Part shown: one piece after another, positions 50,193 to 58,342 of the stretch
Layout: every line of letters starts with the position of its first letter
Position numbering within the stretch: the stretch's first letter is position 1
Origin: Clostridia bacterium
GTDB taxonomy: Bacteria; Bacillota; Clostridia; Oscillospirales; Oscillospiraceae
Reading direction: 5' to 3'
Assembly: GCA_009929315.1 (NCBI GenBank)
Contig: SAAS01000002.1
Location: forward strand, 62,001-126,000
DNA: 64,000 bases
The notes under the pieces: generated by a model
What the model saw: the letters and a program-made list of their open reading frames with translations, nothing else
Database searches by the model: none
What the model was told of the DNA's origin: nothing
Position numbers and translations under genes: made by a program

Positions 50193-51454
50193 CAGCCGCC
50201 CACCATAGTCGGATTCTCCTGAACGACCCAGGGAAGCCCCCACTTGCCCATTGCCTCCATAAAGGGGTCTGGATCGAACTGTTCGGCGTTGTATACGCCG
50301 GGGTTTCTCCAGCGTCCGTCGACGACAAGCATCGAAAAAATCATGGCAGGAACACCGGTGGTATAGGAAATCGCCTGACTTTTCACTTCACGATAGCTTT
50401 CCTGATGGTCGCAAATGTTATATATTCTGAGCGTCTTTTCCTCGCCGTCCTTTTTCCCTCTGAAAATGCAGGAAATATTGGTCTTGCCGACTGTACGCGG
50501 TCCGAGGGAGGCGGGATCGGGAAGAAGTTCTTTGAGAAGCTGAATAGGCACAATTTTTTGACCTTGATAATCTATCGGAACTGTCGAAAGCAAACCTACG
50601 TTTTCAAGGCACTTCATGTGAGTGAGATAGCTCTGCCCAAAGGTCATATAGAAACGAACGCGTTTAATCCCGGGAATGTTGATGATAAGAGATTCAATCT
50701 CATTGTGGTGCATAAGATACATGTCCTTTTTGCCCACCTGCTCGAAATCGAATTCCTCTTTAACTGACATTGCGGGAATTTCCACCCAACGTCCGTCTTC
50801 CCAGTAAGAACAGGGGGAGGATACTTCGCGCAGATTGATCTCGGGATTAAAATTAGTGGCAAAGGGATAGCCGTGGTCTCCCCCGTTGCAGTCAAGAATG
50901 TCGATTGTATTTATCTCATCGAAATAGTGCTTGAGCGCATAGGCACAAAAAACATTGGTCGCTCCGGGGTCAAAGCCGCAGCCAAGGACAGCCGTCAGTC
51001 CGGCTTCCCTGAACTTTTCCTGATATGCCCATTGCCATGAATAATCAAAATAGGCGGAGAAGCCAAGCTCTTCGCAGCGCTTTTCGTAAACAGGACGCCA
51101 TTCGGGGTCGTTAATGTCCTCCGGCTCATAAGTTGCGGTATCAATATAGTTTGTGCCGCCGGCAAGGCAGGCGTCCATTATAGCCAAATTCTGATACGGT
51201 AGAGCGACATTGAGCACGGCGTCGGGTTTATATTCTCGAATCAGCGCCGTCAGAGCGGGAACATCCATTGCGTCAATTTGAGCTGTTGTAATACGAGTGC
51301 TGGTCTTGCCCTCCAGAGAAGCTTTCAATGCGTCGCATTTGGATTTGGTGCGGCTCGCGATACAAATATCAGTGAAAACGTCGCTGTTTTGGCAGCATTT
51401 ATGGATTGCAACGGAGCCAACGCCTCCGCAGCCGATAACAAGAAGTTTTGCCAT
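50192..51454 (-). CDS. Carboxynorspermidine dehydrogenase (saccharopine-dehydrogenase family)
   Basis: A 420-residue NADPH enzyme. The dinucleotide fold is LLVIGCGGVGSVAIHKC, followed by TNYIDTATYEPEDINDPEW and AVLGCGFDPGATNVFCAYAL. The pairing with nspC identifies it as CASDH/CANSDH rather than a lysine enzyme. It joins aspartate semialdehyde to putrescine, giving carboxyspermidine. ATG 51454 follows AGGAGG, 37 bases after speE. Confidence 0.92.
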   Translation of the reverse strand: MAKLLVIGCGGVGSVAIHKCCQNSDVFTDICIASRTKSKCDALKASLEGKTSTRITTAQIDAMDVPALTALIREYKPDAVLNVALPYQNLAIMDACLAGGTNYIDTATYEPEDINDPEWRPVYEKRCEELGFSAYFDYSWQWAYQEKFREAGLTAVLGCGFDPGATNVFCAYALKHYFDEINTIDILDCNGGDHGYPFATNFNPEINLREVSSPCSYWEDGRWVEIPAMSVKEEFDFEQVGKKDMYLMHHNEIESLIINIPGIKRVRFYMTFGQSYLTHMKCLENVGLLSTVPIDYQGQKIVPIQLLKELLPDPASLGPRTVGKTNISCIFRGKKDGEEKTLRIYNICDHQESYREVKSQAISYTTGVPAMIFSMLVVDGRWRNPGVYNAEQFDPDPFMEAMGKWGLPWVVQENPTMVGG

Positions 51455-51491
51455 AAGTTATTCCTCCTAAAAGTATAATACGTTTTTGTTG

Positions 51492-52364
51492 TCAGTTGGT
51501 TTTGCCTGCGGCATCCTCGGCGTTGTTAAGTAAATCCTCCACATACTTTGGAAGCATAAAGGACCCGAGATGCAAATTTGTAGTATAATATTGAGTCTTG
51601 ATTTCCCGTGCATTCCATTTTAGAGGTATGAAGTCGTTTATTGGATGATATTTTTTTGAAGCGAAGCCAAACATCCAATATCCGGAAGGGCAGGTTGGGA
51701 TATGAGCCTGATATACTCTGCTTATGGGGAAACTCTGAAACACCTTTCGATGCATTAAGCAAAATGCGGCCTCATCCTCGTCAAAGAAGGGGCTGCCGTG
51801 CTGATAGACCATTATCCCGTCGTCCTTAAGGGCTCTGTAACAGCTGCCGTAAAACTCCTTTGTAAAGAGTCCTTCCGTGTGGCCGAAGGGGTCAGTGGAA
51901 TCGACGATTATTATGTCATAGTCCGCTTTTCGCCCCCGAAGAAAACGCAGTCCGTCCTTGCGAATGATGTTCACTCTCGGATCCTCAAAGCCTTTCGCGG
52001 CATTTGGAAAGAACTCACGGCAAGCCTGAATAAAAACTTCATCCGGCTCGACCACGCTGATTTCCTCAATTTCGGGGTACGCTGTCAATTCTCGGGCTAC
52101 GCCCCCATCGCCGCCGCCGATTATAAGCACCTTTTTAACACAGGGGTGAACGGACATCGGCACATGCGCCACCATTTCATTGTAAATAAACTCATCCGCT
52201 TCAGAAAAAATTACATTTCCGTTTGAAGTCAGGAAGCGACCGAACTCAGCACTTTCAAACACATCTATACGCTGATACTCGCTTTCGGCGGAGAACAACT
52301 GTCGATTTATGCGAATGCTCATTTTCACATTCTCGGTATGCAGTTCGGAAAACCACATATTCAC
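51492..52364 (-). CDS. speE: Polyamine aminopropyltransferase (SpeE)
   Basis: A 290-residue spermidine-synthase-type enzyme. The start is GTG 52364, nine bases after AGGAG. The dcSAM site is VLIIGGGDGGVARELTAY, the catalytic acidic block is IIVDSTDPFGHTEGLFTKEF, and the acceptor-binding segment is YQHGSPFFDEDEAA. It normally moves the aminopropyl group of decarboxylated SAM to putrescine. No speD (SAM decarboxylase) is in the window, so its donor must be made elsewhere. Confidence 0.93.
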   Translation of the reverse strand: MNMWFSELHTENVKMSIRINRQLFSAESEYQRIDVFESAEFGRFLTSNGNVIFSEADEFIYNEMVAHVPMSVHPCVKKVLIIGGGDGGVARELTAYPEIEEISVVEPDEVFIQACREFFPNAAKGFEDPRVNIIRKDGLRFLRGRKADYDIIIVDSTDPFGHTEGLFTKEFYGSCYRALKDDGIMVYQHGSPFFDEDEAAFCLMHRKVFQSFPISRVYQAHIPTCPSGYWMFGFASKKYHPINDFIPLKWNAREIKTQYYTTNLHLGSFMLPKYVEDLLNNAEDAAGKTN

Positions 52365-52370
52365 GCTTAA

Positions 52371-53822
52371 TCACTCCTTTATGACTTGAAGATAGTCCGC
52401 TCTCGGGTCGGCGGCGCCCTGAAGAGTGCATCCCTTTTCACGGGAAAAGAGAATATACTCAATAATTTCATTTGTTACGCGCTCGCCCGGGGAGATTATC
52501 GGAATGCCCGGAGGATAACACATAACCGACTCCCCGCTTATTCGGCCCGCACTCTCACGGATGGGCAAGGGTTCCTTTTCGGAGTAAAACGACTTTTGTG
52601 GAGAAAAGACAACCTCTGGCTGAATAAAGTACCCAAAATAAAGGTCAGACGGATCCTTCTCATAAAGCCTCTTTATATCCTCCAGAGCGCCCACAAGGCG
52701 TTCAATGTCCTGTATTCGGTCACCAATTGAGATATAAGCAAGAATATTGCCTATGTCGCCGAACTCAATCTGTATGTCATACTCATCCCTCAGCAGGTCG
52801 TATATCTCTATACCCGTCAGCCCGATTCCCTGTGTATGCACCGACAGTTTTGTCACATCGTAATCACAGACATCAGCTCCGTCAATCAGTTCCCTGCCAT
52901 AGGCATAATAGCCTCCTATGCCGTTAATTTCCCCTCGCGCATATTCCGCCAGAGAAACAACCTTTGCAAACGATTCACGTCCGCGCAGCGCCAGGTTACG
53001 CCGAGAAATGTCAAGGCTCGCCAGCAAAAGATAAGAGGCGCTGGTGGTTTGCGTCAGGTTAATGATTTGTCTGATATGACTGTAATCTACGTCTTTACCG
53101 ATGAGAAGGACTGAGCTCTGCGTCAGGCTCCCTCCGGATTTGTGCATGGAGACGGCAGCAATGTCGGCGCCTGCCATCATAGCAGAAGGTGGAAGTCCTT
53201 CTCCAAAATAGAAATGTGTGCCGTGGGCTTCATCAACCAACAGCTTCATACCATGGTCGTGAGCCAACTTGCAAATTGCACGAAGATCAGAACATATCCC
53301 ATAGTAGGTAGGGTTATTGACAAACACGGCAACAGCATCCGGATTGGCATGGATGGCAGCCTCAATTGCAGCGCACTCCATGCCAAGAGCCACACCTATC
53401 TGAGGGTGTATGGAAGGGCTCACATAAACCGGGATACCGCCGCAAAGAATCAGCGCATTTATAACGCTTTTATGGACATTACGGGGAAGGATGATTTTAT
53501 TCCCGCTTTTACACACCGAAAGCATCATACTTTGCACTGCGCTGGTAGTGCCGTTCACCATAAAAAAGGCGTGTTGTGCGCCAAAAGCTTCTGCTGTCAG
53601 CTCTTCGGCCTCTTTGATAACGGAAACCGGATTACAAAGGCTGTCGAGAGGCTTCATTGAATTGACGTCAAGCGCCACGCATCGTTCACCCAGCAGCTTC
53701 ACAAGCTCGGGATTTCCGCGGCCCCTCTTGTGTCCGGGCACGTCGAAGGGTACCACACGCCGCCGCTGGAATTGTTCAAGTGCCTCACAGATAGGCGAAG
53801 ACCGCTGACGTTCCATATCCAT
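52371..53822 (-). CDS. speA: Orn/Lys/Arg decarboxylase, probable arginine decarboxylase
   Basis: A 483-residue PLP decarboxylase of the aspartate-aminotransferase fold, matching the short Bacillus SpeA type (about 490). ATG 53822 follows GGGAGG. Blocks are FDVPGHKRGRGNPEL, FMVNGTTSAVQSMM, LVDEAHGTHFYFGEGLP, and the PLP Lys in SMHKSGGSLTQSS. It would make agmatine from arginine, feeding AguB in this operon. The close position to speE (7 bases) shows cotranscription. Lysine or ornithine as substrate cannot be excluded by sequence alone. Confidence 0.88.
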   Translation of the reverse strand: MDMERQRSSPICEALEQFQRRRVVPFDVPGHKRGRGNPELVKLLGERCVALDVNSMKPLDSLCNPVSVIKEAEELTAEAFGAQHAFFMVNGTTSAVQSMMLSVCKSGNKIILPRNVHKSVINALILCGGIPVYVSPSIHPQIGVALGMECAAIEAAIHANPDAVAVFVNNPTYYGICSDLRAICKLAHDHGMKLLVDEAHGTHFYFGEGLPPSAMMAGADIAAVSMHKSGGSLTQSSVLLIGKDVDYSHIRQIINLTQTTSASYLLLASLDISRRNLALRGRESFAKVVSLAEYARGEINGIGGYYAYGRELIDGADVCDYDVTKLSVHTQGIGLTGIEIYDLLRDEYDIQIEFGDIGNILAYISIGDRIQDIERLVGALEDIKRLYEKDPSDLYFGYFIQPEVVFSPQKSFYSEKEPLPIRESAGRISGESVMCYPPGIPIISPGERVTNEIIEYILFSREKGCTLQGAADPRADYLQVIKE

Positions 53823-53857
53823 CGCTACATCCCTCCCGGACAATTTTTTATAACAGA

Positions 53858-53892
53858 ACAAAAAAACGCAGATGACAACGTCATCTGCGTTT
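53858..53892 (-). terminator. Intrinsic terminator in the speA leader
   Basis: The 13-bp stem AAACGCAGATGAC/GTCATCTGCGTTT with a 3-base loop is followed on the minus strand by seven or more T. It stands between the speA promoter and the ribosome site, about 35 bases before the start codon, so it can only work as an attenuator of the operon. Confidence 0.85.
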
Positions 53893-54196
53893 AATAAACA
53901 GTCAAATAGAATCTACATTTTCCGCCAAAAAAAGACACAAAAAAGGTATAGAACACCCGTTTCGTGGCGGAATATATTGGAAAGAGGTGTTCAGCAAGTT
54001 GGCTGCTGCTCTTATTGACCGTTTCACAAGATGAGATTATAAAGTAATCAACTTATAAAATTTGAGCTTTTAACTCAATCAATAATGCGGATTCTACCGC
54101 ACGGCAACCGACCCGCCTGTCCGTAAGGGCTTATCTTTTAAATTATAAAAGATTGGTCTTTGTCCTTTTGAAGTCAGCTTAATGTCAAAAGGCGTT
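53893..54196 (-). promoter_or_regulatory. Structured leader of the polyamine operon
   Basis: About 300 transcribed bases lie between the promoter and the attenuator. Visible stems include CCTTTTGA/TCAAAAGG (54164-54192), ATCTTTT/AAAAGAT, GCGG/CCGC, TTGAG/CTCAA and GATTA/TAATC. Close to the terminator GAACACC (53986-53992) pairs with GGTGTTC (53951-53957), while TTCCGCC (53966-53972), inside that loop, pairs with GGCGGAA (53920-53926): a pseudoknot order or two exclusive hairpins. I do not recognise a known riboswitch class. It may sense a polyamine, an amino acid or a nucleotide. Confidence 0.65.
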
Positions 54197-54202
54197 GGAA
54201 TT

Positions 54203-54231
54203 AATCTAGCATGCTAATAGTTTCTTGTCAA
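54203..54231 (-). promoter_or_regulatory. Promoter of the polyamine operon
   Basis: A perfect TTGACA and TAGATT on the minus strand are 17 bases apart. Transcription should begin near 54196, giving a leader of about 370 nt. Confidence 0.7.
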
Positions 54232-54353
54232 GAAAAAACTTAAAAAAATATATTCTGAAGATATTTTGCATTCTTGGCGGGATGAAAAAGACATTAAGCC
54301 TCATAATTTGATGCTGCTTCCGCTTGTCCTCGACTTACAGGCCAAAATTGGCA

Positions 54354-54397
54354 AAAAATAGATGTCATCGGCCATTAAGGTTGATGACATCTATTTT
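54354..54397 (-). terminator. Terminator of tRNA-Leu
   Basis: The arms AAAATAGATGTCATC and GATGACATCTATTTT (15 bp) are followed on the minus strand by TTTTTTG. It lies directly downstream of the tRNA gene. Confidence 0.8.
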
Positions 54398-54409
54398 GAC
54401 CATGAGTCC

Positions 54410-54496
54410 TGGTGCCGGTGGCCGGACTCGAACCGGCACGCTGTTGCCAGCGGTGGATTTTGAGTCCACTACGTCTACCGATTTCATCACACCGGC
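54410..54496 (-). tRNA. tRNA-Leu (anticodon CAA)
   Basis: The 87-nt minus-strand sequence starts GCCGGTG and ends CACCGGCACCA, so acceptor stem and CCA are encoded. The anticodon arm is GTGGA-CTCAAAA-TCCAC, giving CAA and decoding UUG. A long variable arm (GCTGGCAACAGC) marks a class II tRNA, and the T arm is GCCGGTTCGAGTCCGGC. It is a lone tRNA with its own terminator. Confidence 0.95.
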
Positions 54497-54652
54497 GTGT
54501 GACAAGCGTCATTATACATCACGACGCCCTTTTTTTCAAGTGTCAATTTCCGATTTGCCGTATTCCGTGCTCAAAGACGTCAATCGTTTAGGCGCCGATA
54601 ATATGCACATACTTACAAAAGTATAAAGCACATGGTTTTTTATTTTTCCCTC

Positions 54653-54703
54653 TTTACAAATACCCCAATAGGGTATATTATGATATTACCCCCATAGGGT
54701 ATA
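54653..54703 (+). promoter_or_regulatory. Copper operon promoter with two CsoR boxes
   Basis: TTTACA (54653-54658) and TATTAT (54676-54681) are 17 bases apart. The palindrome TACCCCAATAGGGTA fills the spacer, and a second, TACCCCCATAGGGTA (54687-54701), covers the start site. Both match the CsoR operator pattern. CsoR would block polymerase without Cu(I) and release it when bound. Confidence 0.88.
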
Positions 54704-54716
54704 GGAGGTGATAACC

Positions 54717-56963
54717 TTGAAGGAAGAAGTATATGATATCGGCGGGATGCACTGCGCCGCCTGTTCCTCTGCCGTTGAGCGCGTAACTCGAAAGCTTGAG
54801 GGCGTTCAGAGCAGCGACGTGAATCTCCCAATGAATCGAATGACCATTGTTTATGACGAAAGCAAGCAAAGCCCCGAGGCTATAATTTCAAAAATCGAAA
54901 AAGCCGGCTTCTCCGCCGAGCTTAAACTCAACAAAAACAAGAATCCGGCTCTCAAATCGGATAACAGCTCCGCAAAAGCGCTGCTTTCCGAGAGGCGCTC
55001 GCTTATTGCGGCCGTCGTATTTTCTGTGTTGCTGCTCTATTTCTCCATGGGAACAATGCTCTTCCCCACGCTTCCGCTTCCCGAAATTCTTTCGGCGCAC
55101 AGTCACCCGGTTAACTTTGCTCTCGTACAGCTTTTACTCACAATTCCGATTCTATATATCGGAAAAAGGTTTTTCATCGGCGGGTTTAATTCCCTTATTC
55201 ACTGGAACCCCAATATGGACACGCTGGTTGCCGTCAGCTGTACAGCTTCGTTTATTTACAGTCTGACAACGGTATTTCTGCTCACGGACAATCCTCACAT
55301 GATTCATGGTCTGTATTTTGAATCAGCCGCAATAGTAATAACTCTTGTCCTGCTGGGCAAGCACCTTGAAGCAAACAGTCAGGAGAAAACGAAAGGCGCT
55401 ATTACAAAGCTCATGGAGCTAACTCCCGAAACAGCAATCCTCATCCGCGAGGACATGCAGTGGGAGGTGCCGACAGAAACTCTTAAAGTCGGTGATATGG
55501 TTCTCGTGAAGTCAGGCGCAAAAATCCCTCTTGACGGTCTTGTTGTTAAGGGCGAGGGCAGCGTCAACGAGGCTATGCTTACGGGTGAGAGCATGCCGGT
55601 TGAGAAGGCTGCGGGAAACGAGGCAATCGGCGGAAGCATACTGGTCAGCGGCGCTCTCTTCATAGAGATAAGCCGTGTGGGCGAGGACACGACTCTTTCA
55701 AAAATTATTAAATTTATAGAAGACGCGCAGGGCAAAAAAGCGCCTATCTCTAAAGTCGCCGACAAGGTTGCGGGGATATTTGTCCCGATAGTGATGGCTG
55801 TTGCCGTGATAGCCTTAGTCGTCTGGCTCCTTGCAGGAGCAGAATTTTCCTTTGCGCTTAAGATTTTCACCGCAATTCTTGTAATCGCCTGTCCTTGCGC
55901 AATGGGGCTGGCAACTCCGACTGCCATAATAGTCGGAACGGGGCTCGGCGCCTCAAAGGGTATTCTGATTCGCAGCGGAGAAGCACTTGAAACAACCCAC
56001 CTGACAAGTGTTGTGGTGCTCGATAAAACCGGAACTGTCACTCAGGGAACCCCGCGCGTTACAGAGCTTTTATCGTTCACTCTCTCCGATGACGAGCTAT
56101 TATCGCTGGTCTCTGCGGCAGAGAGTCTTTCGGAACACCCCTTGGCAAAAGCAATCGTGGAAGAAGCAAGTATCAGAACCGTTTCCAAAGGTCCCTCCGT
56201 CACCTCCTTCGAGAACCTGCCGGGTCAGGGAATAAAAGCCGTTTTGGACGAAGGAAAAATCCTGTATGTGGGCAATTTAAAGCTCATGGATTCCGCAGGC
56301 ATATCCGTAAAAGAATATGAGGCTTCCGTTTCTCGTCTTTCGGCGCAGGGTCAAACACCCTTGCTAGTCGCCTTGGACGGCAGTACGAAAGGGCTTATAA
56401 GCGTCGCCGACACCATCAAAGAATCAAGCCCGAAAGCCGTTGCAAAGCTCCGGGAAATGGGAATTAAGACAGTTCTCCTCACAGGCGACAACGCCGCCGC
56501 CGCAAACTATGTCGGCAAGCTGGTTGGAGTTGATGAAGTAATCGCGGAAGTCCTCCCCGGGGACAAGGCAGCAATCATCGAGCGCCTGCAAAAGGACGGA
56601 AATGTCGTTATGATGGTGGGCGACGGAATAAACGACGCCCCCGCGCTTGCACAGGCCGATATCGGCTGTGCCATCGGAAACGGCAGCGACATCGCAATCG
56701 AAGCTGCGGATTTGGTTCTGATGCGAAGCGACCTGACAGAGCTTGCCTCGGCAATCAGGCTGAGCCGTCTGACAATTCGGAATATTAAGCAGAATCTGTT
56801 CTGGGCGTTTTGCTACAACACTCTGGGAATCCCGATCGCCGCGGGCGTACTCTATCCGAGCTTCGGTCTTCTTCTCAGTCCGGTTATAGGCGCGCTGGCC
56901 ATGTCACTCAGCTCCATTTTTGTGGTAACCAACGCTTTGAGGTTAAAGGGGAAAAAGATATGA
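54717..56963 (+). CDS. copA: Copper-exporting P-type ATPase
   Basis: A 748-residue P1B-1 ATPase. TTG 54717 lies 8 bases after AGGAGG; GTG 54708 overlaps that site. One HMA domain (GGMHCAACSSAVERV) is at the N-terminus, then eight membrane segments with CPC in IACPCAMGLATPTA, phosphorylation DKTGTVTQG, and MVGDGINDAPALAQADIG. The TGE loop is MLTGESMPVEK. It exports Cu(I). csoR overlaps its end. Confidence 0.95.
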   Translation: MKEEVYDIGGMHCAACSSAVERVTRKLEGVQSSDVNLPMNRMTIVYDESKQSPEAIISKIEKAGFSAELKLNKNKNPALKSDNSSAKALLSERRSLIAAVVFSVLLLYFSMGTMLFPTLPLPEILSAHSHPVNFALVQLLLTIPILYIGKRFFIGGFNSLIHWNPNMDTLVAVSCTASFIYSLTTVFLLTDNPHMIHGLYFESAAIVITLVLLGKHLEANSQEKTKGAITKLMELTPETAILIREDMQWEVPTETLKVGDMVLVKSGAKIPLDGLVVKGEGSVNEAMLTGESMPVEKAAGNEAIGGSILVSGALFIEISRVGEDTTLSKIIKFIEDAQGKKAPISKVADKVAGIFVPIVMAVAVIALVVWLLAGAEFSFALKIFTAILVIACPCAMGLATPTAIIVGTGLGASKGILIRSGEALETTHLTSVVVLDKTGTVTQGTPRVTELLSFTLSDDELLSLVSAAESLSEHPLAKAIVEEASIRTVSKGPSVTSFENLPGQGIKAVLDEGKILYVGNLKLMDSAGISVKEYEASVSRLSAQGQTPLLVALDGSTKGLISVADTIKESSPKAVAKLREMGIKTVLLTGDNAAAANYVGKLVGVDEVIAEVLPGDKAAIIERLQKDGNVVMMVGDGINDAPALAQADIGCAIGNGSDIAIEAADLVLMRSDLTELASAIRLSRLTIRNIKQNLFWAFCYNTLGIPIAAGVLYPSFGLLLSPVIGALAMSLSSIFVVTNALRLKGKKI

Positions 56964-57244
56964 CAGACAAAACTAAACACCGCGAGGACGAAGATCTCCG
57001 CTGTCTTACCAATCGCCTCAACCGAATAGAAGGTCAAGTGCGAGGAGTGCGCAAAATGCTTGAGGACGAAGCCTATTGCACAGATATTTTAACTCAAATA
57101 AGCGCGATTCAGGCGGCTCTTAACGCCTTTAACAAGGAACTTTTGGCGAATCACATAAAAAGCTGCGTCGTTCGTGATATCAAAGACGGCAAGACCGAGG
57201 TCGTGGACGAGCTTGTAAACACCCTTCAAAAACTAATGAAATAA
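56960..57244 (+). CDS. csoR: Copper-sensing repressor CsoR
   Basis: A 94-residue DUF156 helical regulator. The Cu(I) ligands are in place: Cys in EAYCTDILTQ, and His and Cys in LANHIKSCVV. The N-terminal basic motif is NRLNRIEGQVRGVRKML. It overlaps copA by 4 bases (ATGA), so it is coexpressed with the pump and represses its own operon. Confidence 0.95.
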   Translation: MTDKTKHREDEDLRCLTNRLNRIEGQVRGVRKMLEDEAYCTDILTQISAIQAALNAFNKELLANHIKSCVVRDIKDGKTEVVDELVNTLQKLMK

Positions 57245-57267
57245 TAAGCTGACAGGAGGAAAAACTT

Positions 57268-57462
57268 ATGACAACACTATTTGTTCAGGACATGCACTGT
57301 GAAAACTGCGTTAAACGCATTACTAACGCTCTAAACGAAGCAAAGCTCGATTTCTCTGTTTCTCTTAGTGACCATACCGTGAGCGTTGAGGGCGATGAAA
57401 GCGCTGTGAGAGCAGCCGTTTCCGCCCTTGAGGATATCGGGTTTGAGGCAAAGCAGGACTGA
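57268..57462 (+). CDS. copZ: CopZ-type copper chaperone
   Basis: A 64-residue HMA protein with the metal site MHCENCVKRI and the conserved GF(E) end (EDIGFEAKQD). It carries Cu(I) to CopA. It begins 24 bases after csoR behind AGGAGG and is followed by a strong terminator, closing the operon. Confidence 0.93.
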   Translation: MTTLFVQDMHCENCVKRITNALNEAKLDFSVSLSDHTVSVEGDESAVRAAVSALEDIGFEAKQD

Positions 57463-57469
57463 CACAATA

Positions 57470-57512
57470 AAAGAGCGGCACCCCATGTAAAACAGGGTGC
57501 CGCTCTTTTTTT
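57470..57512. terminator. Bidirectional intrinsic terminator
   Basis: AAAGAGCGGCACCC and GGGTGCCGCTCTTT form a 14-bp stem followed by TTTTTTT on the plus strand, with TTTTATTG on the minus strand. It separates copZ and the convergent ABC permease gene. Confidence 0.85.
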
Positions 57513-57523
57513 ACTGCAGAAAA

Positions 57524-58342
57524 TCAGATATTGAAATCGCGGCGCTTGTAAACAAAAGCTCCGGCAAAGAGAAAAACCGCCATAATTCCGAAATACACCG
57601 CTAAGGCAGACATAGTGCTGCTCCCGAGCGAGAGCGCCTTTTCGGGGGCGAAAACCTCAAACGGGCTGAAGTTTGACAGCCACCCGAGTTTATCCTCCAG
57701 AAGCTTTGACAAATAACCCAGCATGTATAGAGCCAGAACCGTCATACTCCCGACACTCGAAACGCCGACTTTTGCCGTCACTCCTGCAAGCAAAAGCGCC
57801 ACCGACATGAAGAAAACCGCGCTGAAGCCCGAAATTTTGACAATCTGCATTACGTCAGCGAGAACAAAGGTTTCTCCGCCGTTAATAGCCCCGCAAATAA
57901 CGGTGGAAACAGCCGAGGAAACAAGCACTGCCAATACGGCTGTAAACGCCGTAATAAGCTTTGAAACGAAGATTTCGCCGCGGCTGAGCTCCAGCGAATA
58001 CAAGAACTCAATCGTCTTTGTCTTTTCCTCGCGATAGAGCAAGTTGGCCGAGAAGGTCACCGCAAAAATGCTGATAGCGACAATAATAATATTGAATATC
58101 ATGCCGAAGTAATTGACGAAGTTGCCCAGTCCGCCAAAATCTTCCATTCCGAAAAGTTGTAAAAGTTCCTTGGGCATAGCGTCCATTTTCATTTTCACCA
58201 TGTCCTGCATGGAGGGAAACAGAATCATATACATAAACATGATGGCGAACATCGCTATGCTCCAGCCGAAAATCTGCCGCCGATTGTTTTTAAGGTCGAA
58301 GCCTGTAAGCTTCAAGGAGGCTTTTAAACTAAAATTACTCAT
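57524..58342 (-). CDS. ABC-2 type transporter permease
   Basis: A 272-residue membrane protein with about six segments (IFGWSIAMFAIMFMYMILF, IFNIIIVAISIFAVTFSANL, ITAFTAVLAVLVSSAVSTVI, MALSLIFFMSV-like, and LAVYFGIMAVFLFAGAFVY). It has the LYREEKTKTIEFLYSLELSR coupling region seen in ABC-2 permeases of the Bcr/YhgE kind. It overlaps the ATPase gene by 8 bases. The substrate is unknown; these small exporters often move peptides or antibiotics. Confidence 0.85.
   Translation of the reverse strand: MSNFSLKASLKLTGFDLKNNRRQIFGWSIAMFAIMFMYMILFPSMQDMVKMKMDAMPKELLQLFGMEDFGGLGNFVNYFGMIFNIIIVAISIFAVTFSANLLYREEKTKTIEFLYSLELSRGEIFVSKLITAFTAVLAVLVSSAVSTVICGAINGGETFVLADVMQIVKISGFSAVFFMSVALLLAGVTAKVGVSSVGSMTVLALYMLGYLSKLLEDKLGWLSNFSPFEVFAPEKALSLGSSTMSALAVYFGIMAVFLFAGAFVYKRRDFNI

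Noticed and set aside
53902..53997. A 31-codon leader frame before speA (TTG start at 53997)
   Set aside because: No ribosome site is present and there is no enrichment for Arg, Orn-related or Met codons. It overlaps the interleaved arms by chance, as far as I can tell.
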